A stretch of 64,000 bases of DNA from Ruegeria conchae. GTDB taxonomy: Bacteria > Pseudomonadota > Alphaproteobacteria > Rhodobacterales > Rhodobacteraceae. Positions 1 through 7,889 of this stretch are shown in pieces. Position 1 is the stretch's first letter; each line of letters starts with the position of its first letter. The DNA is taken from positions 117,226 through 181,225 of the forward strand of contig NZ_AEYW01000025.1 of the NCBI RefSeq assembly GCF_000192475.1, in the 5' to 3' direction. The notes below the pieces were generated by a model, which was given only the letters and a program-made list of their open reading frames with translations, was not told the DNA's origin and did no database searches. The translations under genes were made by a program, and so were the position numbers.

Positions 1-350
1 AGCTTGTTGTCGACGATTTTCCAGTAGTTAGGGTCACCATCGAACTTGAAGCCCATTGCGGTGCCAAATGCGCAGTAGCCACCGTAAGCGGGCAGGTATG
101 CCTCAGGGTTGGCTTCAAAGGCGGCTTTGTTCTCTTCCGATGCGAAACGGTACAGCGCGTCGTTGTGCAGGGTGGAAATGCGGTAGTCGCCCTTGGTGGC
201 TTCACCAACGGTGAAATAGGCAACTGGGTCATAGCCCTGCATTGCCAAGCCGGTTGAGCTTGCATTGATTTCAACACCTGCCGCCATGGCCGAGCTTGCA
301 ATGGCAACAGACAGCGCGACTCCGCTGATTATGGATTTGAACTTGTTCAT
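1..350 (-). CDS. YHS-domain secreted protein (3' end outside window)
   Basis: The first 116 codons of a gene that runs off the left edge. Residues 1-23 form a signal peptide (Lys-rich start, hydrophobic core, cleavage after SSAMA). The mature part carries the YHS-family pattern: GYDPVAYF near residue 40, then AFEANPEAYLPAYGGYCAFG and FKFDGDP..W.IVDNKL. This family is periplasmic and suspected to bind metals; its function is not settled. The ATG at 350 has a good ribosome site (AGGTG) four bases upstream. Upstream lies a 172-base gap that should hold its promoter. Confidence 0.85.
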   Translation of the reverse strand, partial: MNKFKSIISGVALSVAIASSAMAAGVEINASSTGLAMQGYDPVAYFTVGEATKGDYRISTLHNDALYRFASEENKAAFEANPEAYLPAYGGYCAFGTAMGFKFDGDPNYWKIVDNK

Positions 351-522
351 GACTTCACCTTTCGTGAATAGGCTCGCTTAAGAGCACGGTAATTTTGCCC
401 GGGCGATCCGGATTTGATTGTCGCGACGCCGGTAATTGGCCGTCACAAAATCCCAGTTGGGGAATGGTCTGTTCACGTTCAAAGCAATCAATTGTGATTG
501 TGCGGTCACAAAGACCTGTTGT

Positions 523-798
523 TCATTCCTGCACGTCAGGCACGAGCGCCAGAACAAAGGCAACCACTTTCTCAGCGGGCATCTCACAGGGGCGCAGCAG
601 CGCACCGCTCTTGCGGGTGAGATAAAGGTTTAAGCTGATATAGTCCGGTCCGCCCAGTTGATAGGCCACGAGCTTGTGTGATTTCCCACCTGCCATGATC
701 TGATGCGAAACCAAATATCTACGCGGGCCAGCGGCCCCCGTGAATGTGCCGATGGGCAGATCATCGATCGCCTTCAGGAAAGCGATGGACGCCGTCAC
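523..798 (-). CDS. Small conserved hypothetical protein downstream of plsY
   Basis: A 91-residue soluble protein starting at GTG, which overlaps the plsY stop codon by four bases (GTGA), so translation is probably coupled. It has no signal peptide or membrane segment. Recognisable features are GPRRYLVSH, GGPDYISLNLY and a central PCEMP motif followed by a hydrophobic helix. I do not recognise a function. The tight coupling to plsY and the lack of competing frames support it as a real gene and the last member of the pyrB operon. Confidence 0.65.
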   Translation of the reverse strand: MTASIAFLKAIDDLPIGTFTGAAGPRRYLVSHQIMAGGKSHKLVAYQLGGPDYISLNLYLTRKSGALLRPCEMPAEKVVAFVLALVPDVQE

Positions 799-1400
799 GA
801 TTTTCCGATTTTTGGCTCGGTGCCCGCCTTAATCCGCGCGAGGTTGGCGCTGTGCCGCCAGTAGACCAGTAATGTCAGAGCAATCCCGAGGAAAAACGTA
901 CTGCCATCAGTCAGGACCATAATCCATGTTGTGGACAGAGCGGCGGCGGCCAGCGCCCCAACAGAAGAAATGCGCCAGATCAGCGCCGCAACCAGCCATG
1001 TCAAACAACAGGCGACACCCACGCGCCAGTCAAGCGCGAGCCAAAGGCCCAGAAAGGTTGCTACGCCTTTGCCGCCTTTGAAGCCCAGCCAGACCGGGAA
1101 GCAATGACCAAGAAATGCGGCAAGCGCTGCGATTTGCGCAGCATCTTCACCGGCCAATACGCGCGCCAGCAAAACGGCAGCGGCGCCTTTGGCCGCATCA
1201 AACAGCAATGTCAGCGCCGCCGCTCCCTTGTTCCCGGTGCGCAGGACGTTGGTTGCCCCGATATTGCCCGACCCGATTTGCCGCAGGTTTCCCAGACCCA
1301 TCACGCGCGCGACGATCATGCCAAATGGTATGGACCCAAGCAGGTATCCTAACGCGGCCCACAGGATGAGCTGAGTCATTGTGCTATCGATCAAGGGCAT
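795..1400 (-). CDS. plsY: Glycerol-3-phosphate acyltransferase PlsY
   Basis: An inner-membrane enzyme that transfers an acyl group from acyl-phosphate to glycerol 3-phosphate, the first step of phospholipid synthesis. At 201 residues with about five hydrophobic segments it has the normal size. All three family motifs are visible: GSIPFG near residue 22, GSGNIGATNVLR near 43, and GFKGGKGVAT near 105. The ATG overlaps the upstream stop as TGATG, and a second in-frame ATG (MTQL) seven codons later is the alternative start. It is co-transcribed with pyrimidine genes, an arrangement I also associate with related Rhodobacteraceae. Confidence 0.95.
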   Translation of the reverse strand: MPLIDSTMTQLILWAALGYLLGSIPFGMIVARVMGLGNLRQIGSGNIGATNVLRTGNKGAAALTLLFDAAKGAAAVLLARVLAGEDAAQIAALAAFLGHCFPVWLGFKGGKGVATFLGLWLALDWRVGVACCLTWLVAALIWRISSVGALAAAALSTTWIMVLTDGSTFFLGIALTLLVYWRHSANLARIKAGTEPKIGKS

Positions 1401-2680
1401 CAGGCTCTCCGGTACACTTCTTGTCCAGCGACATAGGTTGCGGTGACCTTACCCTGCATCCGCTGGCCGTCAAACGGTGTGTTCTGCGATTTCGATTTCA
1501 GCGTAAAGCGGTCCAGAACAAAGGGAACATCCGGGTCGAACAGGACCAGATCAGCGGGCGCGCCTTGGGATAGGCGACCACTCTCCAAGCTCAGCCGTTT
1601 GGCCGGGTTCAGGGCCATGGCGCGGAACAGGGTCGGCAAGTCCAGCTGTTCGGAATGGTATAGGCGCAGCGCCGCAGGCAGCAGCGTTTCCAGCGCCACC
1701 GCGCCCGAGGCCGCCTCTTCAAACGGTAGGCGCTTGCTTTCCTCATCCTGCGGGGTGTGCATGGAGCTGATCGTGTCTATCAGACCGGTTCGCACTGCTT
1801 CGATCACGGCTTGCCGGTCATCTTCGGATCGCAGTGGGGGCTTGATTTTGAAGAAGGTGCGATAATCGGACACGTCCAATTCGTTCAGTGTCAAATGGTG
1901 GATCGACGTGCCTGCCGTGATGTCCAGCCCGTTGCGCTTGGCGCGTTTCAGTGCGGGCAGGGCGCGGGCCGTGGTGATCTGATCGGCGTGATAGGCGGCT
2001 CCGGTCATTTCAAGCAAGGCGATGTCACGATCCAGTCCCATCCGCTCAGCCATAGGCGATACGGCGGGCAAGCCTCGCAGAGCGGCGAACTTGCCGCTGG
2101 TGGCTGCAGTCCCAGCGCTGAGCCCCGGCTCCTGCGGATGCGCAAGGACCAGTGCGCCGCAGGACTTAGTGTAAGTCAGAGCACGAGAAAACACCTTGGT
2201 GTTGGTCACGACATGATCGCAATCGGTAAACGCCACGGCGCCTGCGTCCTGCAGGAACCCGATCTCGGTCATCTCACGCCCTTTGCGTCCTTTGGTCAGG
2301 GCGGCCATCGGCAGGACGTTGACCGGAGCGTCCGCTTGCGCGCGGCGGGTGGCAAACTCCAGCGTCTCGGGTGTGTCGACGGCAGGTAGGGTATCAGGGC
2401 GCGTGACGATGGTTGTCACACCCCCTGCGGCTGCTGCAAGACCTGCAGATTTATAGCTTTCCTTGTGCCGTTCACCGGGCTCGCACACCTTGACGCCAAT
2501 GTCGACAATGCCGGGGGCAAGGCATTGCCCACCGCAATCGACCACCTGAGTGTCAGCGTCTGGGGCCGCGCCTTCACCAAGCGCCGCGATCCGACCGTCG
2601 GCAACCTTCAGCCAGCCGATGCTATCTGTGTCCGCTTCGGGGTTGATCAGGCGGGCATTGGTGAAAATCAGATTGCTCAT
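1400..2680 (-). CDS. pyrX: Dihydroorotase homologue lacking metal ligands (PyrC'/PyrX type)
   Basis: A 426-residue amidohydrolase-fold protein directly downstream of pyrB. In active dihydroorotases strand 1 reads D-x-H-x-H and a late motif reads TDHAPH. Here they read VDIGVKVCEPG and SSMHTPQ, so both first-strand histidines and the late aspartate are missing. Some other positions (LAHPQEPG, SIHHLTLNE) remain. In Pseudomonas such inactive homologues (PyrC') are structural partners needed to assemble PyrB. I infer the same role here, with an active dihydroorotase encoded elsewhere. The start at 2680 overlaps the upstream stop as ATGA. A longer in-frame extension to 3007 only shadows the upstream gene in another frame. 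Confidence 0.85.
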   Translation of the reverse strand: MSNLIFTNARLINPEADTDSIGWLKVADGRIAALGEGAAPDADTQVVDCGGQCLAPGIVDIGVKVCEPGERHKESYKSAGLAAAAGGVTTIVTRPDTLPAVDTPETLEFATRRAQADAPVNVLPMAALTKGRKGREMTEIGFLQDAGAVAFTDCDHVVTNTKVFSRALTYTKSCGALVLAHPQEPGLSAGTAATSGKFAALRGLPAVSPMAERMGLDRDIALLEMTGAAYHADQITTARALPALKRAKRNGLDITAGTSIHHLTLNELDVSDYRTFFKIKPPLRSEDDRQAVIEAVRTGLIDTISSMHTPQDEESKRLPFEEAASGAVALETLLPAALRLYHSEQLDLPTLFRAMALNPAKRLSLESGRLSQGAPADLVLFDPDVPFVLDRFTLKSKSQNTPFDGQRMQGKVTATYVAGQEVYRRA

Positions 2681-3063
2681 GCCATGGCCCTTTCGATCGC
2701 GGCTTTGGTGGCGGCGGGGTCCGCCTGGTATTTGATAAGGTGTTTGTCGCCGCCTTTGGTGACGATCTGGACAAAGCTGCCAATCGTGTTGACCGCCTGA
2801 ATCTGGTTCAGCGCCACCTTGCGCGAACCGGGACCGGTCAGAGTGGCGTCTGTCATTTCCCACGTGGCGACCAGTTCTTCCGAGGCCAAATACCACGCGC
2901 GGATCCCGATGGCAGCCAACCCGGCAGGCGCGCCGGTCCAGACGTAGGGATTGCCGATCAACCATAGCACGACCATCGCGACCGCCATTGCAAAGGCGGC
3001 GAGCCATGCATTGGTGCGGACATAAGCGCCCTTGTCCGAGGAGAATGTCACAGGATCAGCCAC
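2677..3063 (-). CDS. Membrane protein with two TM helices and PH-like tail
   Basis: A 128-residue protein starting at GTG (3063), overlapping the preceding gene by 16 bases and the dihydroorotase homologue by four. Two hydrophobic helices lie at about residues 19-37 and 42-62. A beta-rich tail follows (ATWEMTDATLTGPGSRKVALNQI, then a basic KGGDKHLIKY), resembling the small bacterial PH-like membrane modules. Its function is unknown. Its fixed place between pyrB and the dihydroorotase homologue suggests a lineage-specific operon member rather than a pyrimidine enzyme. Confidence 0.75.
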   Translation of the reverse strand: MADPVTFSSDKGAYVRTNAWLAAFAMAVAMVVLWLIGNPYVWTGAPAGLAAIGIRAWYLASEELVATWEMTDATLTGPGSRKVALNQIQAVNTIGSFVQIVTKGGDKHLIKYQADPAATKAAIERAMA

Positions 3064-3566
3064 AAGGCACCTCCGATGGCGATCAGAATCAGCAAGGCAA
3101 TGACCGCTGATCCGATGCGGCTTGGATTGGTATCCGCTGGCGGGCTTTGCGGGGCCGAGTATGGCTTTGCGCTTTCCGTCTCGATCACGTCGCCGGTCCA
3201 GTTCGTGGCCTCTTCTGTGAACAGGCCAATCAGATGCAGGCGTGGATCGGGTGAAAGGGTTACTGATCGATCGCCGAAAGCCGCGCTGCGCAGGACCATC
3301 ACCCAGCCTTCGATGGCCTCCAATTTCGTGCGGTCTAACTGGTCTACCGAGACACCGCAGCCTTCGCTGAGATAGCCATAAAGCCCAAGGTCTTCGAGGT
3401 CGGATACCGGAAAAATGTCGATCTGTGCGCGGTCCAGCCCTTCGACACCAAGTACCTGATCAACAGCCCCCGGTTCGCGCAGGAATTTCGCTTCTTCCGG
3501 GCGCATATCCAGCGAGAACAGGCGGATCACGCCGCGCTCATGGGGGGTGATGATCAGATCGTTCAT
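3048..3566 (-). CDS. Hypothetical protein with C-terminal membrane anchor
   Basis: A 172-residue protein whose ATG overlaps the pyrB stop codon as ATGA. The first ~125 residues look globular and soluble ([17 protein letters not shown], then [16 protein letters not shown]). A short Pro/Ser-rich linker follows, then one transmembrane helix at the very C-terminus ([22 protein letters not shown]), which predicts a tail-anchored cytoplasmic domain. I do not recognise the family. Coupling to pyrB on one side and to another membrane protein on the other suggests the two membrane proteins work together. Confidence 0.75.
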   Translation of the reverse strand: MNDLIITPHERGVIRLFSLDMRPEEAKFLREPGAVDQVLGVEGLDRAQIDIFPVSDLEDLGLYGYLSEGCGVSVDQLDRTKLEAIEGWVMVLRSAAFGDRSVTLSPDPRLHLIGLFTEEATNWTGDVIETESAKPYSAPQSPPADTNPSRIGSAVIALLILIAIGGALWLIL

Positions 3567-4498
3567 GCGGCTTCTCGCACGTTGCGCGCCAGCAGGTCCA
3601 TGGCGGCCATGCGGACGGCAACGCCCATCTCGACCTGTTCCTGAATGACGGACCGGTTGATGTCATCGGCCAGAGTGCCATCGATCTCGACCCCTCGGTT
3701 CATGGGGCCGGGGTGCATGACGATGGCGTCGGACTTTGCAAGCGCGAGTTTCGCGGCATCCAGCCCATAGCGGTGGTAGTATTCGCGCTCTGAGGGGATG
3801 AAACCGCCGTCCATGCGTTCTTTCTGAAGGCGCAGCATCATGACTACGTCGACGTCTTTCAGGCCTTCGTTCATGTCGTCATAGATTTCGGCCCCGAATT
3901 CGGCGAACTGAGACGGTACCAGCGTCGGCGGGCCGATCAGGCGGATACGGTTTTCCATCTTGCCCAGCAGGATCAGGTTCGACCGTGCGACGCGCGAATG
4001 CGCCACGTCTCCGCAGATCGCAATGTTCAGCCGGTGCAGACGGCCCTTGGCCCGGCGGATGGTCAGCGCGTCCAGAAGGGCCTGTGTCGGGTGCTCATGC
4101 CGCCCGTCGCCCGCGTTCAACACGGCGCAGTTTACCTTCTGCGCCAGCAGGTCCACCGCGCCGGAATGAGGATGCCGTACTACAAGCAGATCGGGATGCA
4201 TCGCGTTCAACGTCATCGCCGTATCGATCAGTGTCTCACCCTTTTTGATCGAACTGGCCTGCATAGCCATGTTCATCACGTCAGCCCCCAACCGCTTGCC
4301 CGCCAGTTCAAAACTGGCCTGCGTGCGGGTTGAGTTCTCGAAGAACATGTTGATCTGGGTCAGGCCTGACAGCACATCGGAATGCTTCGTCGATTGCCGG
4401 TTCAGATCGACATAGGTTTCGGCCAGATCGAGGATAGCGGTGATATCGGATTGCGACAGATGCTCGATGCCAAGAAGGTGACGATGGGCGAAACGCAT
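3563..4498 (-). CDS. pyrB: Aspartate carbamoyltransferase catalytic subunit
   Basis: Condenses carbamoyl phosphate and L-aspartate, the committed step of pyrimidine synthesis. It is 311 residues long. The carbamoyl-phosphate signature FFENSTRTQ lies near residue 52, SSIKKGET near 80 and [13 protein letters not shown] near 127. The aspartate-domain motifs [10 protein letters not shown] and [12 protein letters not shown] follow. I chose the ATG at 4498 because AGGAG precedes it by nine bases; a longer frame to 4552 lacks such a site. No pyrI is present. The inactive dihydroorotase homologue two genes later is the expected structural partner. Confidence 0.97.
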   Translation of the reverse strand: MRFAHRHLLGIEHLSQSDITAILDLAETYVDLNRQSTKHSDVLSGLTQINMFFENSTRTQASFELAGKRLGADVMNMAMQASSIKKGETLIDTAMTLNAMHPDLLVVRHPHSGAVDLLAQKVNCAVLNAGDGRHEHPTQALLDALTIRRAKGRLHRLNIAICGDVAHSRVARSNLILLGKMENRIRLIGPPTLVPSQFAEFGAEIYDDMNEGLKDVDVVMMLRLQKERMDGGFIPSEREYYHRYGLDAAKLALAKSDAIVMHPGPMNRGVEIDGTLADDINRSVIQEQVEMGVAVRMAAMDLLARNVREAA

Positions 4499-4558
4499 TG
4501 GGCGGGCTCCTGTCTGACAATCGGACCGCTTATAGGAAGCCATGCAGGCCAAGGCAAC

Positions 4559-5173
4559 CTAAGGTTCCGACCCTTCAAGCAGTTTCTCGCATCCGCCTTC
4601 GGGCAGGCATTGTTCGCCGGGTTTGCACCACTTGCCATAGCCGCAATCGATAGCCTTGATCGGCACGCAGCCCTGATGAGCCGAGCATTTAAAGCCGGGT
4701 CGGCATTGCGAACCGGTTTCTTCACACAGAAACCAGCCGGGGCGTGAGCATCCGCCGCCCGGCAAGCAGGATGAGCCGGCTCCGCAGGTCCGGCCATCCG
4801 AGCAGGTTGTGGATGGAGTTGGGATCAAATCCGGTCTGCTGCGCTCGCATTCCCCGCGCCCGTTGCAGAAGCTGCCACCTGGGCAATCCAGACGCGAGGT
4901 GCACTTGTTCGCCCCCGCCGGGGCGCAACGGGTTCCTCCTGCCACGCAGCGCTCGAACGGGCCGCAGGTGCGTCCGCCTCCACAATAGGTGTGCCCGGGC
5001 GGGATACAGCGGCCATCAAAGCTGCAGCGCTGGCCTGCGGGGCAGCAACTGCGTCCGCATTGCAGCTGTCCGGGGCGGCATTGAGTATTCCGGTCAAACA
5101 GCTGTGCGCTCGCCGAACCGCCAGAGGTTGCCAGCAAAAGAGCAATCAGAAGGAATCGCAGAAATGACAGCAT
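4559..5173 (-). CDS. Secreted cysteine-rich repeat protein
   Basis: A 204-residue exported protein. Residues 1-24 are a signal peptide ([16 protein letters not shown]). The rest contains 26 cysteines spaced in recurring units such as C-x-PG-x-x-C-x-x-x-G-x-C ([39 protein letters not shown]), interrupted by one Pro/Thr linker. The even cysteine count fits up to 13 disulfides after export. The pattern recalls eukaryotic granulin or EGF-like modules, but I assign no family. The ATG at 5173 is chosen because it begins the signal peptide. The gene lies just upstream of pyrB on the same strand and divergent from the uracil-DNA glycosylase. Confidence 0.8.
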   Translation of the reverse strand: MLSFLRFLLIALLLATSGGSASAQLFDRNTQCRPGQLQCGRSCCPAGQRCSFDGRCIPPGHTYCGGGRTCGPFERCVAGGTRCAPAGANKCTSRLDCPGGSFCNGRGECERSRPDLIPTPSTTCSDGRTCGAGSSCLPGGGCSRPGWFLCEETGSQCRPGFKCSAHQGCVPIKAIDCGYGKWCKPGEQCLPEGGCEKLLEGSEP

Positions 5174-5257
5174 GACCCTGCCATGGTCGGTGCGACCCTG
5201 TGCCATGGCAAGGTCTATTCGCTTTCCCTCGGTCAAAAGCTGGTTAGATTGAGGGTT

Positions 5258-6022
5258 ATGGAATCGGGCTTGGACCATCATACCGCGCGGGCGCTGCTGG
5301 AATGGCAGATCGAGCTGGGCGCAACCGAAGCGATCGGCGATGCGCCGGTGGATCGTTATGCGTTGCCGGACAAGGTGTCCAAGGCGAAGAAACCCGCTGC
5401 GGCTGAACCTGCGAAAAAGCCTGAACCCGTCGATGCCGCAGCTGTTGCGAAACAGGCGGCAAAGACCGCCGGATCGCTCGTCGATTTGCGTGCGGCGATG
5501 GAGGCGTTTGATCTTTGCGACCTCAAACGCGGCGCGCGACAATTAGTGTTTGCCGACGGCACACCGGGCGCACGGGTAATGATCATCGGCGAGGCGCCCG
5601 GCCGTGATGAGGATCGCGAAGGCAAGCCCTTTGTCGGGCGCGCTGGGCAATTGCTGGACCGGATGCTGGCCGCGATTGATCTGGATCGGCGCGAGAATGT
5701 CTACATTACCAACGTGCTGCCGTGGCGCCCTCCGCAAAACCGCGATCCCAAGCCGGAAGAAATAGGCATGATGAAGCCGTTTCTGGAACAGCATGTGGCC
5801 TTGGCCAAACCCGAGGTTCTGGTGGTGATGGGCAATATCAGCTGTCAGGCCGTGCTGGGCAAACGAGGTATCACACGGCTGCGCGGGAAATGGGATCAGG
5901 CGCTGAACCTGCCGGTCATCCCGATGTTCCACCCGGCCTACCTGCTGCGTCAACCGCAGATGAAGCGACAGGCCTGGGCCGATCTGCTGGACCTGCAAGC
6001 GCGGCTGAGGGGCGGGTCATGA
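5258..6022 (+). CDS. Uracil-DNA glycosylase, family 4, atypical cluster site
   Basis: A base-excision repair enzyme that removes uracil from DNA. It is 254 residues with an Ala/Lys/Pro-rich linker at about 40-70. The family-4 motifs are clear: [20 protein letters not shown] from residue 111 and FHPAYLLR around H225. Canonical members hold a 4Fe-4S cluster through four cysteines. Here only the one in LCDLKRG (C87) is at its expected place; the partner is Phe, the second-pair position reads PWRPPQNR, and the last is Met. The ATG at 5258 follows GAGG; an upstream extension to 5183 is unlikely. The stop overlaps the next gene's start as ATGA. Confidence 0.9.
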   Translation: MESGLDHHTARALLEWQIELGATEAIGDAPVDRYALPDKVSKAKKPAAAEPAKKPEPVDAAAVAKQAAKTAGSLVDLRAAMEAFDLCDLKRGARQLVFADGTPGARVMIIGEAPGRDEDREGKPFVGRAGQLLDRMLAAIDLDRRENVYITNVLPWRPPQNRDPKPEEIGMMKPFLEQHVALAKPEVLVVMGNISCQAVLGKRGITRLRGKWDQALNLPVIPMFHPAYLLRQPQMKRQAWADLLDLQARLRGGS

Positions 6023-6618
6023 GGGTGCTGGCGTTCTCTGACCTGCACATGGCGCGCAACCGCGCCTCCGACTTGGTGGCCGCCAGTGCCGAGGCTGACC
6101 TGGTCATTGGGGCCGGCGACTTTTGCAACGCGCGGCGGGGATTAGATGAAGCGATGCAGATGCTTTCGGGCATTGCGGCTCCGCTGGTTCTGGTGCCGGG
6201 CAATGCGGAAAGCGCCGAGGAACTGACAGAAACCGCGCCTGATGGTGCGCATGTTCTGCACGGGACAGGCATGACACTTGACGGTCTGCGCCTGTTTGGG
6301 CTGGGCTATGGCGTGCCGGTCACACCTTTTGGCGATTGGTCTTGCGACCTGACCGAGCCTGAGGCCGCAGAACTGCTGGATCGGTGCGAGGCCGCAGATA
6401 TCCTGATCGTGCATTCTCCACCCAAAGGGCATGGCGATACTACCTCGCAAGGCCAATCGGTTGGCTCAGTCGCCGTTCGAGACGCAGTCGAACGGCTTCA
6501 ACCCAAATTAGTCTTTTGCGGGCATATCCATGACAGCTGGGGTTACCGAGGCACCATCGGCCGTACACAGATAGCCAATCTGGGGCCCAAAGTGCATTGG
6601 TTCGAGGTGAGTTTATGA
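6019..6618 (+). CDS. Calcineurin-like metallophosphoesterase
   Basis: A 199-residue cytoplasmic phosphoesterase. The two-metal motifs appear in order: FSDLH at residues 6-10, GAGDF near 33, GNAES near 64, [10 protein letters not shown] near 135, and CGHIHDSWG near 171. Its substrate cannot be told from sequence; small proteins of this type hydrolyse phosphodiesters or phosphoproteins. It starts in an ATGA overlap with the uracil-DNA glycosylase and ends overlapping the LysE gene (TTATGA), so all three are probably one transcript. The long frame beginning at 5722 only reads through the glycosylase in the wrong frame. Confidence 0.88.
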   Translation: MRVLAFSDLHMARNRASDLVAASAEADLVIGAGDFCNARRGLDEAMQMLSGIAAPLVLVPGNAESAEELTETAPDGAHVLHGTGMTLDGLRLFGLGYGVPVTPFGDWSCDLTEPEAAELLDRCEAADILIVHSPPKGHGDTTSQGQSVGSVAVRDAVERLQPKLVFCGHIHDSWGYRGTIGRTQIANLGPKVHWFEVSL

Positions 6619-7235
6619 TCGACACGGTAACGCTGCTGGCTTTTATCCCGGCAGCGCTGGCGCTGAATTTCACACCCGGCGCGGATATGATGTTCTGTTT
6701 TGGTCAAGGCCTGCGCGCAGGTCCGCGCCCTGCGATTGCCGCAAGTGCCGGGGTCTCTGCAGGCGGTATGGTGCACGTTCTGATTGCCGGTCTCGGCCTT
6801 GGCGCGGCGGTCGCAACTTTGCCGTGGCTGTTCGATGTGATCCGCTGGGCCGGAGTGGGTTATCTGCTTTTTCTCGCATGGGGTGCGATCAAGAATGGTG
6901 CAGTCGCCGCCGACGCACCGAACAGACCCACCCGTTACGCGTTTCGGGACGGGATGCTAGTCAACCTGACCAATCCCAAAGTCATTCTGTTCGTGCTCGC
7001 CTTCATCCCGCAATTTATCGATCCAGGGAAGGGTTCGGTATTGGCGCAGTTCCTGATCTATGGCGCAATTCTTGGTGTCGGCGGGTTTGTAGTGAATGGG
7101 CTGGTCGGCATTTTTGCTGGCGGCGCAGGTCGGATGCTAATCGGCAATCCGCGTGCCTCGCGTATTCTAGGTTGGGTGTCAGGGGGGATCTTCACCGCTT
7201 TGGCCCTCCGGCTTGCTATTATGGAAAGGGCCTGA
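6615..7235 (+). CDS. LysE/RhtB-family amino acid exporter
   Basis: A 206-residue inner-membrane protein with five to six hydrophobic helices. The family hallmark near the N-terminus (FIPAALALNFTPGADMM, with the GAD turn) and the mid-protein segment DGMLVNLTNPKVILFVLAFIPQFI are both typical of RhtB/LysE exporters of amino acids or derivatives. The substrate is unknown. The ATG at 6615 overlaps the phosphoesterase stop and is preceded by GAGGTGAG. moaB starts six bases downstream. Confidence 0.9.
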   Translation: MIDTVTLLAFIPAALALNFTPGADMMFCFGQGLRAGPRPAIAASAGVSAGGMVHVLIAGLGLGAAVATLPWLFDVIRWAGVGYLLFLAWGAIKNGAVAADAPNRPTRYAFRDGMLVNLTNPKVILFVLAFIPQFIDPGKGSVLAQFLIYGAILGVGGFVVNGLVGIFAGGAGRMLIGNPRASRILGWVSGGIFTALALRLAIMERA

Positions 7236-7241
7236 CACCGC

Positions 7242-7784
7242 ATGTCACGCATTGACGAAAGCAAGAAGTTCATTCCCGTCCGGATCGCTGTCCTGACTGT
7301 TTCTGACACGCGGTCTCTGGACGAGGATCGCTCGGGCCAGACGTTGGTGGATCGGATCGAAAAAGCGGGCCACTCAGTGGCGGATCGCAGGATTATACAA
7401 GATGAGCGCGCTGAGATAGCAAAACAATTGCGTGCTTGGATCGCTGATCCCGAGATCGACGTTGTGATCTCGACCGGCGGCACAGGTCTGACGGGTCGCG
7501 ATGTGACAGTCGAGGCACATCGGGATGTTTATGAAAAAGAGATTGAGGCGTTTGGCACCGTGTTCACCATCGTGTCTATGGAAAAGATAGGTACTTCTGC
7601 CGTGCAGTCCCGCGCCACAGGCGGTGTGGCGGGCGGAACCTATCTGTTTGCGCTGCCGGGCAGCCCGGGCGCGTGTAAAGACGCGTGGGATGCGATTTTG
7701 GAGAAACAGTTCGATTATCGCCACCGCCCCTGCAATTTCGTGGAAATAATGCCCAGATTGGACGAACATCTGCGACGGAAGTAG
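7242..7784 (+). CDS. moaB: Molybdenum cofactor biosynthesis protein B
   Basis: A MoaB/MogA-type protein that adenylylates molybdopterin before metal insertion. It is 180 residues long. Motifs include VLTVSDTRSLDEDRSGQ near residue 17, the ligand loop STGGTGLTGRDVT near 80, and FALPGSPGACKDAWD near 144. It ends the glycosylase-phosphoesterase-LysE run, with six bases after the LysE stop. The other molybdenum-cofactor genes of this window (mobA, mobB, moeA, fdhD) lie 16 kb away. A run of T (about 7830-7835) after the gene could be part of a weak terminator, but I see no convincing stem. Confidence 0.95.
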   Translation: MSRIDESKKFIPVRIAVLTVSDTRSLDEDRSGQTLVDRIEKAGHSVADRRIIQDERAEIAKQLRAWIADPEIDVVISTGGTGLTGRDVTVEAHRDVYEKEIEAFGTVFTIVSMEKIGTSAVQSRATGGVAGGTYLFALPGSPGACKDAWDAILEKQFDYRHRPCNFVEIMPRLDEHLRRK

Positions 7785-7889
7785 ACTGGTCCTGCGTTTA
7801 ACGCATCATAACCGCTTTGTGGCTTGGCATTTTTTGCGACCCGGCTACCTTTGCGGAAGGCAGCATGTGCGACCATAGGTGAGTGACCG

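Noticed and set aside
485..500. CAATC-N6-GATTG dyad between the YHS gene and the small gene after plsY
   Set aside because: Arms are short and AT-rich with no matching regulator nearby; too weak to call an operator.
7785..7889. T-run at about 7830 as a moaB terminator
   Set aside because: The preceding bases do not form a stable stem.
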